The translations under genes were made by a program, and so were the position numbers. The notes under the pieces were generated by a model. That model was not told the origin of the DNA. It worked only from the letters and a program-made list of their open reading frames with translations, and ran no database searches. From NCBI RefSeq assembly GCF_050487225.1, contig NZ_JBKQGY010000001.1:1116001-1180000 (forward strand): 64,000 nucleotides of DNA. The letters run 5' to 3'. This document shows positions 8,821 through 17,710 of the stretch, in pieces. The stretch's first letter is position 1. Each line of letters begins with the position of its first letter. This DNA is from Paenalcaligenes sp050487225 (GTDB lineage Bacteria > Pseudomonadota > Gammaproteobacteria > Burkholderiales > Burkholderiaceae_B).

Positions 8821-10143
8821 TCAAAACAGAACTCGAGTTTGTTTCACCTCGGCCTGTAAACTGCCTTGAGCCAGCTGAATATCAAGCTGTTCTTTATTGC
8901 TCAAGTCTAGCGCATTTTTTACAATTTGCCCTGCTTCATTGCGAACGATAGCATAGCCGCGCTCTAAAACATGCATTGGGCTTAATGCTTGCAGGGTTTG
9001 TTGTAAGGCCGTGACTCGCTGCTGATGACGCTTTAACTCAGCAGGTACATGCTGTACCAAACGACTCTCTAAGGTCGTTAATAAACGCTGTTGCCACTCT
9101 ACTTTTGGCGTAGCTTGTTGCAGCTGGTTCACCAACTTAGTCACCCGCCACCGATCAGCCTCTAGCTGCGTTTGCACGCGCTGTTTTAACCTGTGCTGCA
9201 ATGCCTCTAAACGCTGCTGCTGCTGACGCAGTTTTTGTTCTGGCGAAACTAAACCGGCCCGCGTGCGATCCAATCGCAACCACGCCCGTTCTATTATGCG
9301 CCCCTGCCTATGCTGCAAAGCATTAAGTAGACCTTGCAATTGCTGCATACACTGTACGTGGCTATGCCCCGCAAGTTCAGCCGCCGCCGTAGGCGTAGGC
9401 GCGCGTAGGTCAGCCACAAAATCAGCAATGGTGAAATCTGTTTCGTGCCCCACCCCACTAATAACAGGTAGAGGAGCAGCCGCGATCAATCTGGCTAAGG
9501 CCTCATCATTAAAGCACCACAAATCTTCTAGGCTACCGCCACCCCGCACCAACAACAGCGTATCCACTTCGTTACGCTGTATGGCCGTTTCCAAGGCGTT
9601 ACATAAACTCGCTGCCGCCGCCTCACCTTGTACCAACGCCGGATAAATAATCACTTCAACGTGTGGCAAACGGCGCTCTACCGCTGTGAGCACGTCGCGC
9701 AACGCAGCGGCCCCCAACGACGTAATGACACCCAACCTGCGCGGCATAGTAGGAATAGGTTTTTTACGTTCAGGATCAAATAACCCTTCATCCTGCAACT
9801 TCTGTTTACGCTGCAGAAATGCTTCGTGCAAATTCCCCACACCTGCTCTACGCATGGTCTCCACTTGCAGTTGGAAATCCCCACGTGGCTCATAGAGACT
9901 CGCTGCCGCTAAAAGCTCTACTTTTTCGCCCACTACTGGCGTAAAAGACACCATAGAGGCCCGACCTCTGAACATCACCGCTTTGATAGCTGCCTGATCA
10001 TCTTTAATGGTGAAGTACCAGTGGCCAGAAGCAGCACGCGTGAAATTAGAGATCTCCCCTTTCACCCATACGCGCGAGAAATACTCGCCCAGCACGTTGC
10101 TCACCTGACGAGCCAATGCGCCTACCGTAATCACGGATTCCAT
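8821..10143 (-). CDS. xseA: Exodeoxyribonuclease VII large subunit
   Basis: 440 residues. The N-terminal OB-fold (about 1-105; F-T-R-A-A-S-G-H-W-Y-F-T-I-K-D) is followed by the catalytic domain with the G-V-I-T-S-x-x-A-A-A-L-R-D-V segment, the R-G-G-G-S-L-E-D-L-W-F-N motif (about 200-211) and S-G-V-G-H-E-T-D-F. The C-terminal half is a long glutamine/arginine-rich coiled coil. With the small subunit XseB it degrades single-stranded DNA. No xseB is seen in this window. Upstream is a 400-bp gene-free region with DnaA-box-like sites. Confidence 0.96.
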   Translation of the reverse strand: MESVITVGALARQVSNVLGEYFSRVWVKGEISNFTRAASGHWYFTIKDDQAAIKAVMFRGRASMVSFTPVVGEKVELLAAASLYEPRGDFQLQVETMRRAGVGNLHEAFLQRKQKLQDEGLFDPERKKPIPTMPRRLGVITSLGAAALRDVLTAVERRLPHVEVIIYPALVQGEAAAASLCNALETAIQRNEVDTLLLVRGGGSLEDLWCFNDEALARLIAAAPLPVISGVGHETDFTIADFVADLRAPTPTAAAELAGHSHVQCMQQLQGLLNALQHRQGRIIERAWLRLDRTRAGLVSPEQKLRQQQQRLEALQHRLKQRVQTQLEADRWRVTKLVNQLQQATPKVEWQQRLLTTLESRLVQHVPAELKRHQQRVTALQQTLQALSPMHVLERGYAIVRNEAGQIVKNALDLSNKEQLDIQLAQGSLQAEVKQTRVLF

Positions 10144-10544
10144 ACCATATCCTTTTCTTTAGAGCTTGACAGATGCATTTTTTTCCACATTTAGCTGCTA
10201 TCGCATTATTTGCTTATATTGCATCCATATGACTCATCATTTGCAGAACCCGCCGCAATTATCACGAATAACTTATTGATATAAAACAAAAAAAGCAAAC
10301 TTCAAAAAAATGGGACTTTTTTGACCACTGAACTTCCAAGCCTTACTAGAGCGGCCTTTAGCCACTCTTATGCACATAATTATCCACAGATTTTGTGGAT
10401 AGACACGCTAAGCCACTGAACTCTCATCACTTCTTCACAAACCACAGCAACCCACACCAAAACTCCCCCACCCCTATAGCCTCCCATTATAATAAAAAGT
10501 GTTTTGAGCTTCACCGCCCACCACCGCTATGCAGGGAAACTAAC
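10144..10544. promoter_or_regulatory. Divergent intergenic region with four DnaA-box-like sites
   Basis: No gene is seen in these 401 bp between xseA (minus) and exbB (plus). Four 9-mers fit the relaxed DnaA-box pattern TTWTNCACA: TTTTCCACA at 10181-10189, TTATGCACA at 10368-10376, TTATCCACA at 10380-10388, and TTATCCACA with one end mismatch on the minus strand at 10394-10402. The last two form a perfect 8-bp inverted repeat. An AT-rich stretch with runs of A lies at 10285-10325. Promoters of the two flanking genes must also be here. Confidence 0.55.
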
Positions 10545-11150
10545 GTGTCTTCTATTCTGGCTGCTGCTGGCTGGCCTATTTGGCTGCTGATCGCCACCTC
10601 TATCATCGGTCTAGCACTGATCTTCGAACGTAGCCTAGCTTTACGTCGTCGTTACTACCTGTCTGAGCGCTCTATACAGCGTGCGTTTGATTTGGCAGCT
10701 CAACCCATCGTGGCACAACATCAACTCAGTGAGCTTCAACAAGATAGCGGCTTTGGCATGTTAAGTGCGCAAATCCTGAGTCTGCAAAATCAACCAGCAC
10801 ACATCCGACAAGAAGCCGCTGAACAAGTAGGCCGAGATTTAGCTTTTAGGCTTCACCGTTACTTAGGTGCTTTAGCAACTGTTGCCGTAATCGCCCCCTT
10901 GCTTGGGTTGTTTGGTACGGTCATTGGCATGATTGAGCTCTTTGGTGCTTATCAACCTCAGGGGAGCGACCCATCGCAGCTTGCTCACGGCATTTCTATT
11001 GCGTTATACAACACAGGTTTTGGTATTTTGATTGCTATTGTGGCATTGATTGCGCATCGCTTTTTTAGCGCTCGCGCAGATTTTATTTTGCACCGCCTCG
11101 AATATGAAGCCAGCCACCTTAACCGCCTGATTGAGTCGCGACAATCATGA
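10545..11150 (+). CDS. exbB: ExbB/TolQ/MotA-family proton channel protein
   Basis: The GTG at 10545 is preferred: it gives 201 residues, the normal ExbB length, and places a membrane helix near the N-terminus (about 11-28). An ATG 150 bp upstream would add a non-conserved polar tail. Two further helices (about 105-130 and 155-178) and the L-G-L-F-G-T-V-x-G-M motif define the MotA/TolQ/ExbB family. Such proteins use proton motive force with an ExbD/TolR partner. Overlap with the exbD-like gene (4 bp) and position before lpxK are typical of proteobacteria; in this setting the pair may energise envelope lipid or siderophore processes. Confidence 0.88.
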   Translation: MSSILAAAGWPIWLLIATSIIGLALIFERSLALRRRYYLSERSIQRAFDLAAQPIVAQHQLSELQQDSGFGMLSAQILSLQNQPAHIRQEAAEQVGRDLAFRLHRYLGALATVAVIAPLLGLFGTVIGMIELFGAYQPQGSDPSQLAHGISIALYNTGFGILIAIVALIAHRFFSARADFILHRLEYEASHLNRLIESRQS

Positions 11151-11554
11151 ACTTCAAGCGCCGTTTTACCCCCTCAGCCTCTCCTATAGACATCAATCTC
11201 ATCCCCTTGATTGATGTGCTGCTGGTGGTGCTGATTTTCTTAACGGCCACCACGACCTTCACACAAATACAAAAACTAGACCTAAGCTTGCCGCAAGTTA
11301 GCACTGCCACTGAACTCGAAAGCAGCAACATCTTAGCCATTAGCCAAGACGGTCTCTACGCCTTAAACGGCCTAAGTATTGACGGGCATACCGCCCAAGC
11401 CTTGGAATTAGCACTGCACGACCTGCCTATACATCAACCCTTGTTGATTTACGCAGACAGCGCCACGCCACATGCTGCGGTAGTACGCGTTCTGGAAGCG
11501 GCTCAGCGCTTACAACTAGGCAAAGTGAGCTTTGCCACACAGCCATCGCCATGA
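11147..11554 (+). CDS. exbD: ExbD/TolR-family biopolymer transport protein
   Basis: 135 residues with a short cytoplasmic N-terminus, one membrane helix (about 23-43) that carries the conserved aspartate in I-P-L-I-D-V-L-L-V-V-L-I, and a periplasmic C-terminal domain. The aspartate is the proton-binding residue of the family. It overlaps exbB by 4 bp and lpxK by 4 bp, so all three are translationally coupled. The window holds a second exbB-exbD pair next to tonB at 33214-34727, so this pair is a paralogue. Confidence 0.9.
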   Translation: MNFKRRFTPSASPIDINLIPLIDVLLVVLIFLTATTTFTQIQKLDLSLPQVSTATELESSNILAISQDGLYALNGLSIDGHTAQALELALHDLPIHQPLLIYADSATPHAAVVRVLEAAQRLQLGKVSFATQPSP

Positions 11555-12594
11555 GCCTTCATAACTTCCTCGTTAAACGTATACATAAAGCGTGGCAACA
11601 CAAAGGGCTACTTAGCGCCCTGCTACTACCGTTGTCGTGCATTACTAAACGCTTCGTAGAACGTAAACGACGCTATTACCAAGAGCATCCCGAAGAAATC
11701 TATACCAGCCACACCCCTGTGATTGTTGTAGGCAATTTAATCGTAGGTGGCGCAGGCAAAACCCCTGTGACCTTGGCTTTAATTGACGCTCTACGAAACC
11801 ATGGCTACCACCCAGGTGTCATCAGCAGAGGCTACGGCGTACGCATAGAGAAAGACGCCCACACTTCCGCTCACAGCATTGAGGCTACTTACTTAGGTGA
11901 CGAACCCTCGTTAATTGCACGGGAAACAGGCGCCCCCGTAGCTGCACACCCCAAACGCGCTCAAGCACTACAAGCCCTAAACAGGCAGTTCCCAGACGTC
12001 AATGTTGTGATCGCCGATGATGGCCTACAACATTTACAGTTAGGGCGACAGGCTCAAATTATCGTGCAAGATGAACGCGGCCTAGGGAATGGTCGCCTAC
12101 TGCCAGCAGGCCCTCTACGTGACCTCCCCTCTCAACTGCAACATGCCGATCTCATTGTGACACAACAAACCGGCACTGACGTCAGCACATCGCCTGAGTA
12201 CATACAGGGTGTACCGCACGTCACTATGCAGTTGTGGCCTAGCGCATTTCGTCATTTAGAAACCGGCCAATGTATTACCCCGGATGAAGCGCTCGCCTTA
12301 TTTGACGGTAAGACAGTAAGTGCCGTAGCGGCTATAGGACAACCACAGCGATTTTTTGCCATGCTGCGAAAATTTGGGGTTAACCCTCGGTCCCCATTGT
12401 CTTTACCAGACCACTACGACTATAGTTACAGCCCTTTTGGGAAAATTGACGCAGATTTCATACTAATCACCCCAAAAGATGCCGTAAAATGTAAAAAGTT
12501 TGCTGATAAACGCATCTGGATCACCGAAGTTTCTGCACTTTTTTCCAGAGCTGACTGGTACGCCCCCCTGTTAGAAATGCTGCAACGGCATTAA
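11551..12594 (+). CDS. lpxK: Tetraacyldisaccharide 4'-kinase
   Basis: 347 residues. It phosphorylates the 4' position of the lipid A disaccharide at the inner membrane. The P-loop is G-N-L-I-V-G-G-A-G-K-T-P-V-T (about 61-74), followed by the V-I-S-R-G-Y-G motif and D-E-P-S-L-I-A-R (about 117-124) and D-D-G-L-Q-H (about 155-160), all LpxK hallmarks. An N-terminal membrane-associated helix precedes the P-loop. It sits in the exbB-exbD-lpxK-kdsB cluster, coupling lipid A and KDO synthesis. Confidence 0.96.
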   Translation: MSLHNFLVKRIHKAWQHKGLLSALLLPLSCITKRFVERKRRYYQEHPEEIYTSHTPVIVVGNLIVGGAGKTPVTLALIDALRNHGYHPGVISRGYGVRIEKDAHTSAHSIEATYLGDEPSLIARETGAPVAAHPKRAQALQALNRQFPDVNVVIADDGLQHLQLGRQAQIIVQDERGLGNGRLLPAGPLRDLPSQLQHADLIVTQQTGTDVSTSPEYIQGVPHVTMQLWPSAFRHLETGQCITPDEALALFDGKTVSAVAAIGQPQRFFAMLRKFGVNPRSPLSLPDHYDYSYSPFGKIDADFILITPKDAVKCKKFADKRIWITEVSALFSRADWYAPLLEMLQRH

Positions 12595-12664
12595 TATGCT
12601 CATTGCCAGCATTACTGCTGGGTTACTGTTTGATTACTTGTTTTGCTGTATAGCCGGAGCCCAT

Positions 12665-12847
12665 ATGGAACGCCGCCTCTTCGATATTCTGGTCTGCCCG
12701 CAATGTAAGGCCCAATTGCGGTTTCAACCTGAGGATCAGGAATTGATCTGCGATGCCGATCAATTGGCTTTTCCTGTACGTGACGGCATCCCCGTCATGC
12801 TGATCAACGAAGCACGCTCTCTGGATACCCAGACTGATAACGCATGA
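12665..12847 (+). CDS. Trm112-like zinc-ribbon protein (YcaR family)
   Basis: The ATG at 12665 gives 60 residues, the usual size; an upstream ATG at 12596 would add a non-conserved hydrophobic tail. The sequence begins M-E-R-R-L-F-D-I-L-V-C-P-Q-C-K and continues to A-F-P-V-R-D-G-I-P-V-M-L, typical of the UPF0434/Trm112-like family. It is nearly always located between lpxK and kdsB in proteobacteria, as here, and overlaps kdsB by 4 bp. Only one Cys pair is intact, so zinc binding is uncertain. Function is not established. Confidence 0.9.
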   Translation: MERRLFDILVCPQCKAQLRFQPEDQELICDADQLAFPVRDGIPVMLINEARSLDTQTDNA

Positions 12848-13608
12848 GCTTTATCGCCGTTATCCCCGCTAGACTAGCTTCTACGCGACTTCCCAACAAA
12901 GCACTGCTAGATATAGGCGGCAAAGCTATGGTGGTACGCACCGCCGAGCAAGCGCTTAAATCTGGCGCTAGCCGTGTTATTGTCGCCACCGACGCTGAAG
13001 AAATTGCACAGGTCACGCGTTCTGCGGGACTTGAAACCGTACTCACCAGCCCAGACCACCCCACCGGCACCGATCGCCTGTCAGAGGTTGTGCGCACACT
13101 GAACGTAGCGCCTGAGCAAATTGTGGTGAATGTACAGGGCGACGAGCCGCTTATTAATCCGTCCTTGATTGATCAGGTTGCACAAACCTTGGCACAAAAC
13201 ACCAGTGCCAGCATCGCCACGCTAGGCGTGCCAATCACCGAGGCTGACACCTTATTCAACGCCAACACCGTCAAAATCGTGGTGGATCACACTGATCACG
13301 CCTTGTATTTTTCACGCGCACCCATTCCTTGGGCTCGTGAGGCATTAGCCGATGGCGTACAACGTTTAGCTCCTGGGCTACCCGCCCTGCAGCACATAGG
13401 TCTTTACGCATACCGCACCAGTTTTCTACAAGTATTTCCCACCCTGCCCCGCGGCAGTCTGGAGCAAATCGAATTACTGGAGCAATTGCGTGCACTTGAG
13501 CATGGCTATCGCATTGTTGTTAGTCGCTCCGCTCACCCCCCAGCTCCCGGCATCGATACCGCCGAGGATCTGGCAAAAGTACGGGATATCGTGAGGAACA
13601 GCCTATAG
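12844..13608 (+). CDS. kdsB: 3-deoxy-manno-octulosonate cytidylyltransferase (CMP-KDO synthetase)
   Basis: 254 residues. It activates KDO with CTP for lipopolysaccharide inner-core synthesis. The N-terminal nucleotide-binding motif I-P-A-R-L-A-S-T-R-L-P-N-K (about 7-19), the P-T-G-T-D-R motif, and N-V-Q-G-D-E-P (about 98-104) are seen. It overlaps the preceding Trm112-like gene by 4 bp (ATGA), and adk follows after a gap that contains its own strong ribosome-binding site. Confidence 0.97.
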   Translation: MSFIAVIPARLASTRLPNKALLDIGGKAMVVRTAEQALKSGASRVIVATDAEEIAQVTRSAGLETVLTSPDHPTGTDRLSEVVRTLNVAPEQIVVNVQGDEPLINPSLIDQVAQTLAQNTSASIATLGVPITEADTLFNANTVKIVVDHTDHALYFSRAPIPWAREALADGVQRLAPGLPALQHIGLYAYRTSFLQVFPTLPRGSLEQIELLEQLRALEHGYRIVVSRSAHPPAPGIDTAEDLAKVRDIVRNSL

Positions 13609-13695
13609 GCCTTCCGTTAGCGCATATTATTTAGTTTATTGCTGCAGTTATGCAGCTACCCACAATCAAAAAATCACTTTCCTCAGGAGGAACGT

Positions 13696-14352
13696 ATGCG
13701 ACTGATACTGCTCGGTCCACCCGGTGCCGGGAAAGGCACCCAGGCCACTTTCATCACTCAGGAATTCTCTATTCCTCAGATTTCCACGGGCGACATGCTT
13801 CGTGCAGCCGTTAAAGCCCAGACGCCATTAGGTCTAGAAGCTAAAGCGGTGATGGATGCCGGCAAACTAGTATCGGACGACATCATTATTGGTCTAGTAC
13901 AAGACCGTCTCACTCAGAATGACTGTGCCAGCGGTTACCTGTTTGACGGCTTCCCACGTACGATCCCCCAAGCTGATGCGTTGAAAAATGCCGGAGTATC
14001 ATTGGACTACGTCATTGAAATTGATGTACCAAGCGAAGATATTATTGAGCGCATCAGTGGACGTCGCGTACACCCCGCAAGCGGACGCTCTTACCACGTG
14101 CGATTCAATCCTCCGAAAACTGAAGGTGTGGACGACATTACCGGCGAAGCACTGATTCAACGCGACGACGATTGCGAAGAAACAGTACGTCACCGTTTGG
14201 ATGTATACGCCAATCAAACACGTCCCTTGGTTGATTATTACTCTAGCTGGGCCAACTCAGGTGACGACAAAGCGCCTAAATACCGTAAAATCTCCGGAGT
14301 AGGCACAGTAGAGGAAATCAAGGCACGTATTCTGGCAGCGCTAAACAGCTAA
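13696..14352 (+). CDS. adk: Adenylate kinase
   Basis: The ATG at 13696 follows an ideal AGGAGG site by 5 bp and gives 218 residues, so the longer frame from 13639 is rejected. The P-loop G-P-P-G-A-G-K-G-T (7-15), the A-M-P-binding S-T-G-D-M-L-R, and the F-D-G-F-P-R-T motif define adenylate kinase. A long LID domain is present without the four zinc cysteines. It interconverts ATP, ADP and AMP. A terminator follows. Confidence 0.97.
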   Translation: MRLILLGPPGAGKGTQATFITQEFSIPQISTGDMLRAAVKAQTPLGLEAKAVMDAGKLVSDDIIIGLVQDRLTQNDCASGYLFDGFPRTIPQADALKNAGVSLDYVIEIDVPSEDIIERISGRRVHPASGRSYHVRFNPPKTEGVDDITGEALIQRDDDCEETVRHRLDVYANQTRPLVDYYSSWANSGDDKAPKYRKISGVGTVEEIKARILAALNS

Positions 14353-14373
14353 ACCAGAGAACGTTACATTCAT

Positions 14374-14406
14374 AAATCCGGCACTGGCAAAGCCGGATTT
14401 TTTTGT
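14374..14406 (+). terminator. Rho-independent terminator after adk
   Basis: Inverted repeat AAATCCGGC / GCCGGATTT around a short loop, followed by a T run, 22 bp after the adk stop. Confidence 0.85.
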
Positions 14407-14423
14407 AATTAACGGAGACTTTC

Positions 14424-15182
14424 ATGCAGGTAGAAAATCATACTTTTGTTGTAACGGGCGGTGCATCGGGTCTGGGAGCAGGCACGGTCAAAAAGCTTTG
14501 CGCGCAAGGCGCCCGAGTAGTGATTGCAGACGTACAAGATGAGGCTGGCGAAGCACTAGCCAAAGAACTAAATCAACACTTTGTGCATTGTGATGTCACC
14601 AGCCCTGAGGATGCACAACGCGTAATTGATAAAGCGGTAGAGTTGGGCAACTTTTACGGTTTGGTCAACTGCGCGGGTATCGCTCCAGCATCGCGCACAG
14701 TAGGACGCGAAGGCGCACACGATTTGGCTCTGTTCCAAAAAGTGATTGGCATTAACCTGATCGGTACATTCAACATGAACCGTCTGGCCGCTCAAGCCAT
14801 GAGCAACAATGAGCCACTATCAACGAAAGAGCGCGGTGTGCTGATCAACACAGCCTCTGTAGCTGCTTACGAAGGCCAAATCGGCCAAGCTGCTTACGCA
14901 GCCTCTAAAGGCGGTGTAGTGGGCATGACATTACCTATTGCACGCGACTTGGCAAAACTGGGCATTCGCTGCGTCACCATTGCTCCTGGTATTTTTGGCA
15001 CACCGATGATGTTTGGCTTCCCACAAGAAGTGCAAGACTCCTTGGCTGCTAGCGTACCTTTCCCATCCAGATTAGGTACACCAGAAGACTACGCAAAACT
15101 GGCGCTCAGCATTATTGATAACGACATGATCAACGGCGAAACCATTCGCTTGGATGGCGCTATCCGCATGGCACCGCGCTAA
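14424..15182 (+). CDS. SDR-family dehydrogenase, 3-hydroxyacyl-CoA dehydrogenase type 2-like
   Basis: 252 residues of the classical short-chain dehydrogenase family. The dinucleotide-binding motif T-G-G-A-S-G-L-G (about 11-18), D-V-Q at the end of beta strand 2 (favouring NAD over NADP), N-C-A-G, and the catalytic Y-A-A-S-K are visible. The sequence closely resembles HSD17B10-type 3-hydroxyacyl-CoA dehydrogenases of beta-proteobacteria, which act in fatty acid or branched-chain amino acid breakdown. The substrate is inferred only. Its stop overlaps the murJ start by one base. Confidence 0.85.
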   Translation: MQVENHTFVVTGGASGLGAGTVKKLCAQGARVVIADVQDEAGEALAKELNQHFVHCDVTSPEDAQRVIDKAVELGNFYGLVNCAGIAPASRTVGREGAHDLALFQKVIGINLIGTFNMNRLAAQAMSNNEPLSTKERGVLINTASVAAYEGQIGQAAYAASKGGVVGMTLPIARDLAKLGIRCVTIAPGIFGTPMMFGFPQEVQDSLAASVPFPSRLGTPEDYAKLALSIIDNDMINGETIRLDGAIRMAPR

Positions 15183-16735
15183 TGGGTTTACTTAAGTCAG
15201 CAGCAACGGTCAGCAGCTTTACGCTGCTGTCCCGCATTACCGGCCTCGCACGCGACATTCTTATCGCTCGCTCATTCGGGGCCGGGCCACTCACCGACGC
15301 TTTCTGGGTGGCTTTCCGTATTCCCAACCTGTTACGTAGGCTCTTTGCCGAAGGCGCGTTCTCGCAAGCGTTTGTTCCTATTTTAGGTAACGCTCGCAAA
15401 AACAGCAGCCACGACGAAGTTCGTACGTTACTGGATCAAGTTGCACTGTTACTTACTGCTATTTTGATGCTGGTCAGCCTAATAGGGATTCTGGCCGCAC
15501 CATGGGTAGTCAGTCTGATGGCCAGCGGCTTGCGTGCCGCCGAGCGCCAACCTGAGTTTAATGCCGCCATCTGGATGACGCGCATGATGTTCCCTTACAT
15601 CTTGTGCATGTCGTTGGTTGCTTTTGCTTCAGGTGTACTCAACACCTGGAGCCGCTTTGCCGTACCCGCTTTTACGCCCATATTGCTGAACCTCAGCATG
15701 ATTGGTGCCAGCTTACTGTTAGCCCCCTACTTCGCCACACCCATTTATGCGCTAGCAGTAGGGGTGATGATAGGCGGTGTGCTGCAATTACTGGTGCAAT
15801 GGCTTGCCCTACACCGTTTAGGCCTATTACCCCGTTTCAGCCTAAATATCGGTGCAGCCTGGCAGAACAGCACTGTGCAGCACATTATGAAGCAGATGAT
15901 CCCTGCAATTGTGGGGGTTTCAGTTGCACAAATATCACTACTCATCAACACGAACATTGCCACGTGGCTAACCCCCGGTAGCGTGACATGGCTGTCTTTT
16001 GCTGACCGCTTAATGGAGTTCCCCACCGCATTGCTCGGTGTGGCATTAGGTACTGTCTTACTGCCAAAACTTTCTGCTGCCTACGCTGGTGACTCCACAC
16101 AACAGTACCAACAGTTGCTGGATTGGGGCTTGAAGCTCATTATCTTGTTTGGCCTACCCTGTGCCCTAGCCTTGGCGTTAATTGCCGACGCCCTAGTCGC
16201 CAGCCTGTTCCACTACGGTGAGTTTAACAGTTACGACGTAGCCCAAACCCGCACTGCCGTAGCGGCGTATTCCGTTGGTTTATTGGGCCTGCTTGCCGTT
16301 AAAATCCTGGCACCCGCATTCTATGCGCGCCAAGACATACGTACACCGGTTAGAATAGCCATAGTGGTACTGATACTGACGCAATTACTGAACCTAGTCT
16401 TGGTGCCTTTATTTGCTCATGCAGGCCTTGCCCTTTCTATTGGTATAGGCGCAAGCATCAATGCGCTGGTGCTACTGACCTTGCTTTACAAACGCGGACT
16501 ATACAAACCCGGCCCAGGCTGGGGACTGTTTATAGTACGCGTACTTCCCGCGTTGGCATTATTAGGCTTTGTGTTGTGGGCAGGCTCCCACTACATAAGC
16601 TGGACTGAACTAAATGCCCAACCCGCAATACGCTTGCTGTATCTGTTAGGGTTGATGCTGGCATGCGCCGTTAGCTATTTTGTACCCCTGCTACTGTGCG
16701 GATTCCGGCTCAGGCACTTTACAAGGCCCAATTAA
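15182..16735 (+). CDS. murJ: Lipid II flippase MurJ
   Basis: 517 residues with about 14 membrane segments. The start G-L-L-K-S-A-A-T-V-S-S-F-T-L-L-S-R-I-T-G and the R-D-x-x-x-A-R-S-F-G-A-G motif mark the MviN/MurJ family of the MOP superfamily. It moves lipid II across the inner membrane for peptidoglycan synthesis. It starts within the stop codon of the SDR gene, so expression is probably coupled, an association without an evident metabolic reason. Confidence 0.96.
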   Translation: MGLLKSAATVSSFTLLSRITGLARDILIARSFGAGPLTDAFWVAFRIPNLLRRLFAEGAFSQAFVPILGNARKNSSHDEVRTLLDQVALLLTAILMLVSLIGILAAPWVVSLMASGLRAAERQPEFNAAIWMTRMMFPYILCMSLVAFASGVLNTWSRFAVPAFTPILLNLSMIGASLLLAPYFATPIYALAVGVMIGGVLQLLVQWLALHRLGLLPRFSLNIGAAWQNSTVQHIMKQMIPAIVGVSVAQISLLINTNIATWLTPGSVTWLSFADRLMEFPTALLGVALGTVLLPKLSAAYAGDSTQQYQQLLDWGLKLIILFGLPCALALALIADALVASLFHYGEFNSYDVAQTRTAVAAYSVGLLGLLAVKILAPAFYARQDIRTPVRIAIVVLILTQLLNLVLVPLFAHAGLALSIGIGASINALVLLTLLYKRGLYKPGPGWGLFIVRVLPALALLGFVLWAGSHYISWTELNAQPAIRLLYLLGLMLACAVSYFVPLLLCGFRLRHFTRPN

Positions 16736-16787
16736 GGCTTTAGAATATTAGTCTTTGCCAATTAAACTTACTAATCAATTTATATAT

Positions 16788-17054
16788 ATGGCTAATTCCG
16801 CACAAGCTCGCAAACGTGCCCGCCAAGCAGTGGCACGTAACAAACACAACTCCAGCATCCGCTCCATGCTGCGCACATCTATCAAACGTGTGCGTCAAGC
16901 TGTAGAAGCTGGCGATCAGACAGCTGCTAACGAAGTGCTGCGCAAAGCATCCAGCGTGATCGATCGCGTTGCTGACAAAAACATCATTCACAAAAACAAG
17001 GCCGCTCGTCATAAAAGCCGCCTGGCTGCTGCCGTTAAGGCAATGGCTGCCTAA
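16788..17054 (+). CDS. rpsT: 30S ribosomal protein S20
   Basis: The ATG at 16788 gives 88 residues starting M-A-N-S-A-Q-A-R-K-R-A-R-Q, the canonical S20 beginning; an upstream in-frame ATG at 16755 is rejected. The protein is short, strongly basic and helical. murJ next to rpsT is common in beta-proteobacteria. A terminator follows about 40 bp after the stop. Confidence 0.97.
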   Translation: MANSAQARKRARQAVARNKHNSSIRSMLRTSIKRVRQAVEAGDQTAANEVLRKASSVIDRVADKNIIHKNKAARHKSRLAAAVKAMAA

Positions 17055-17093
17055 TGATTGAAAGTTGGGTTTAATTGGCAGCGACCTGGTCGT

Positions 17094-17123
17094 AAAAAAG
17101 GGTGCTTAAGCACCCTTTTTTTA
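17094..17123 (+). terminator. Rho-independent terminator after rpsT
   Basis: AAAAAAGGGTGC / GCACCCTTTTTT inverted repeat with a 4-base centre and a following T run. Confidence 0.88.
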
Positions 17124-17223
17124 TTGCCAAATTCTTTATAAACCCAACTTCTTTCTTTCCGTACTGTATAAAACTCTAGCGCCACTTTCTACTAAAAATA
17201 AAGGGCCACTTATTTCAGTCGGA

Positions 17224-17514
17224 TTAATCCGTTGGCATGCCGGATGTTTTCAAATTATTGTCTTGCGCAAAGCCCACTACAAATTTCCACGCTAGCGGCT
17301 CTAGCTCTCTAAGACGCGCATCCACCACCACACAACGCACCCCATCGATTAAACGAGGCACCACGTAAGGGGAATAGGTTAAGTGTCCGCCAGCGGCACC
17401 CGCTGGTCTGAACTGTGACATCACACCGGCCAAACGCTCTGCCCAATCGCTGGGTCTAAAACGCTGACCTTCATTCGTTGTTCCGTGAATAGTAAGCTGG
17501 AGTTGCCCTGTCAT
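17224..17514 (-). CDS. DUF3579 family protein
   Basis: 96 residues, beginning M-T-G-Q-L-Q-L-T-I-H-G-T-T. The phrases F-R-P-S-D-W-A-E-R-L and L-E-P-L-A-W-K-F-V are characteristic of the beta-proteobacterial DUF3579 family, which is regularly found beside argF. The function is unknown. It is divergent from argF, across about 200 bp that should hold both promoters. Confidence 0.85.
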   Translation of the reverse strand: MTGQLQLTIHGTTNEGQRFRPSDWAERLAGVMSQFRPAGAAGGHLTYSPYVVPRLIDGVRCVVVDARLRELEPLAWKFVVGFAQDNNLKTSGMPTD

Positions 17515-17710
17515 GCTAATTCAAAATGCCCAATAGCCTTTAGCTTCATCATAAAAAATTTTCGTCATCGGCATTGTATCGCATTGCATGCAACACTACA
17601 CCTTTATGCACACAATTTCATAAGCCATGGTTTTATACCTGTCACACACAGCAAATTTTGCTCAATAGTCGCTGACAGGGTAATATGTTTTCTTTTGCCT
17701 AGGGTTTTTT

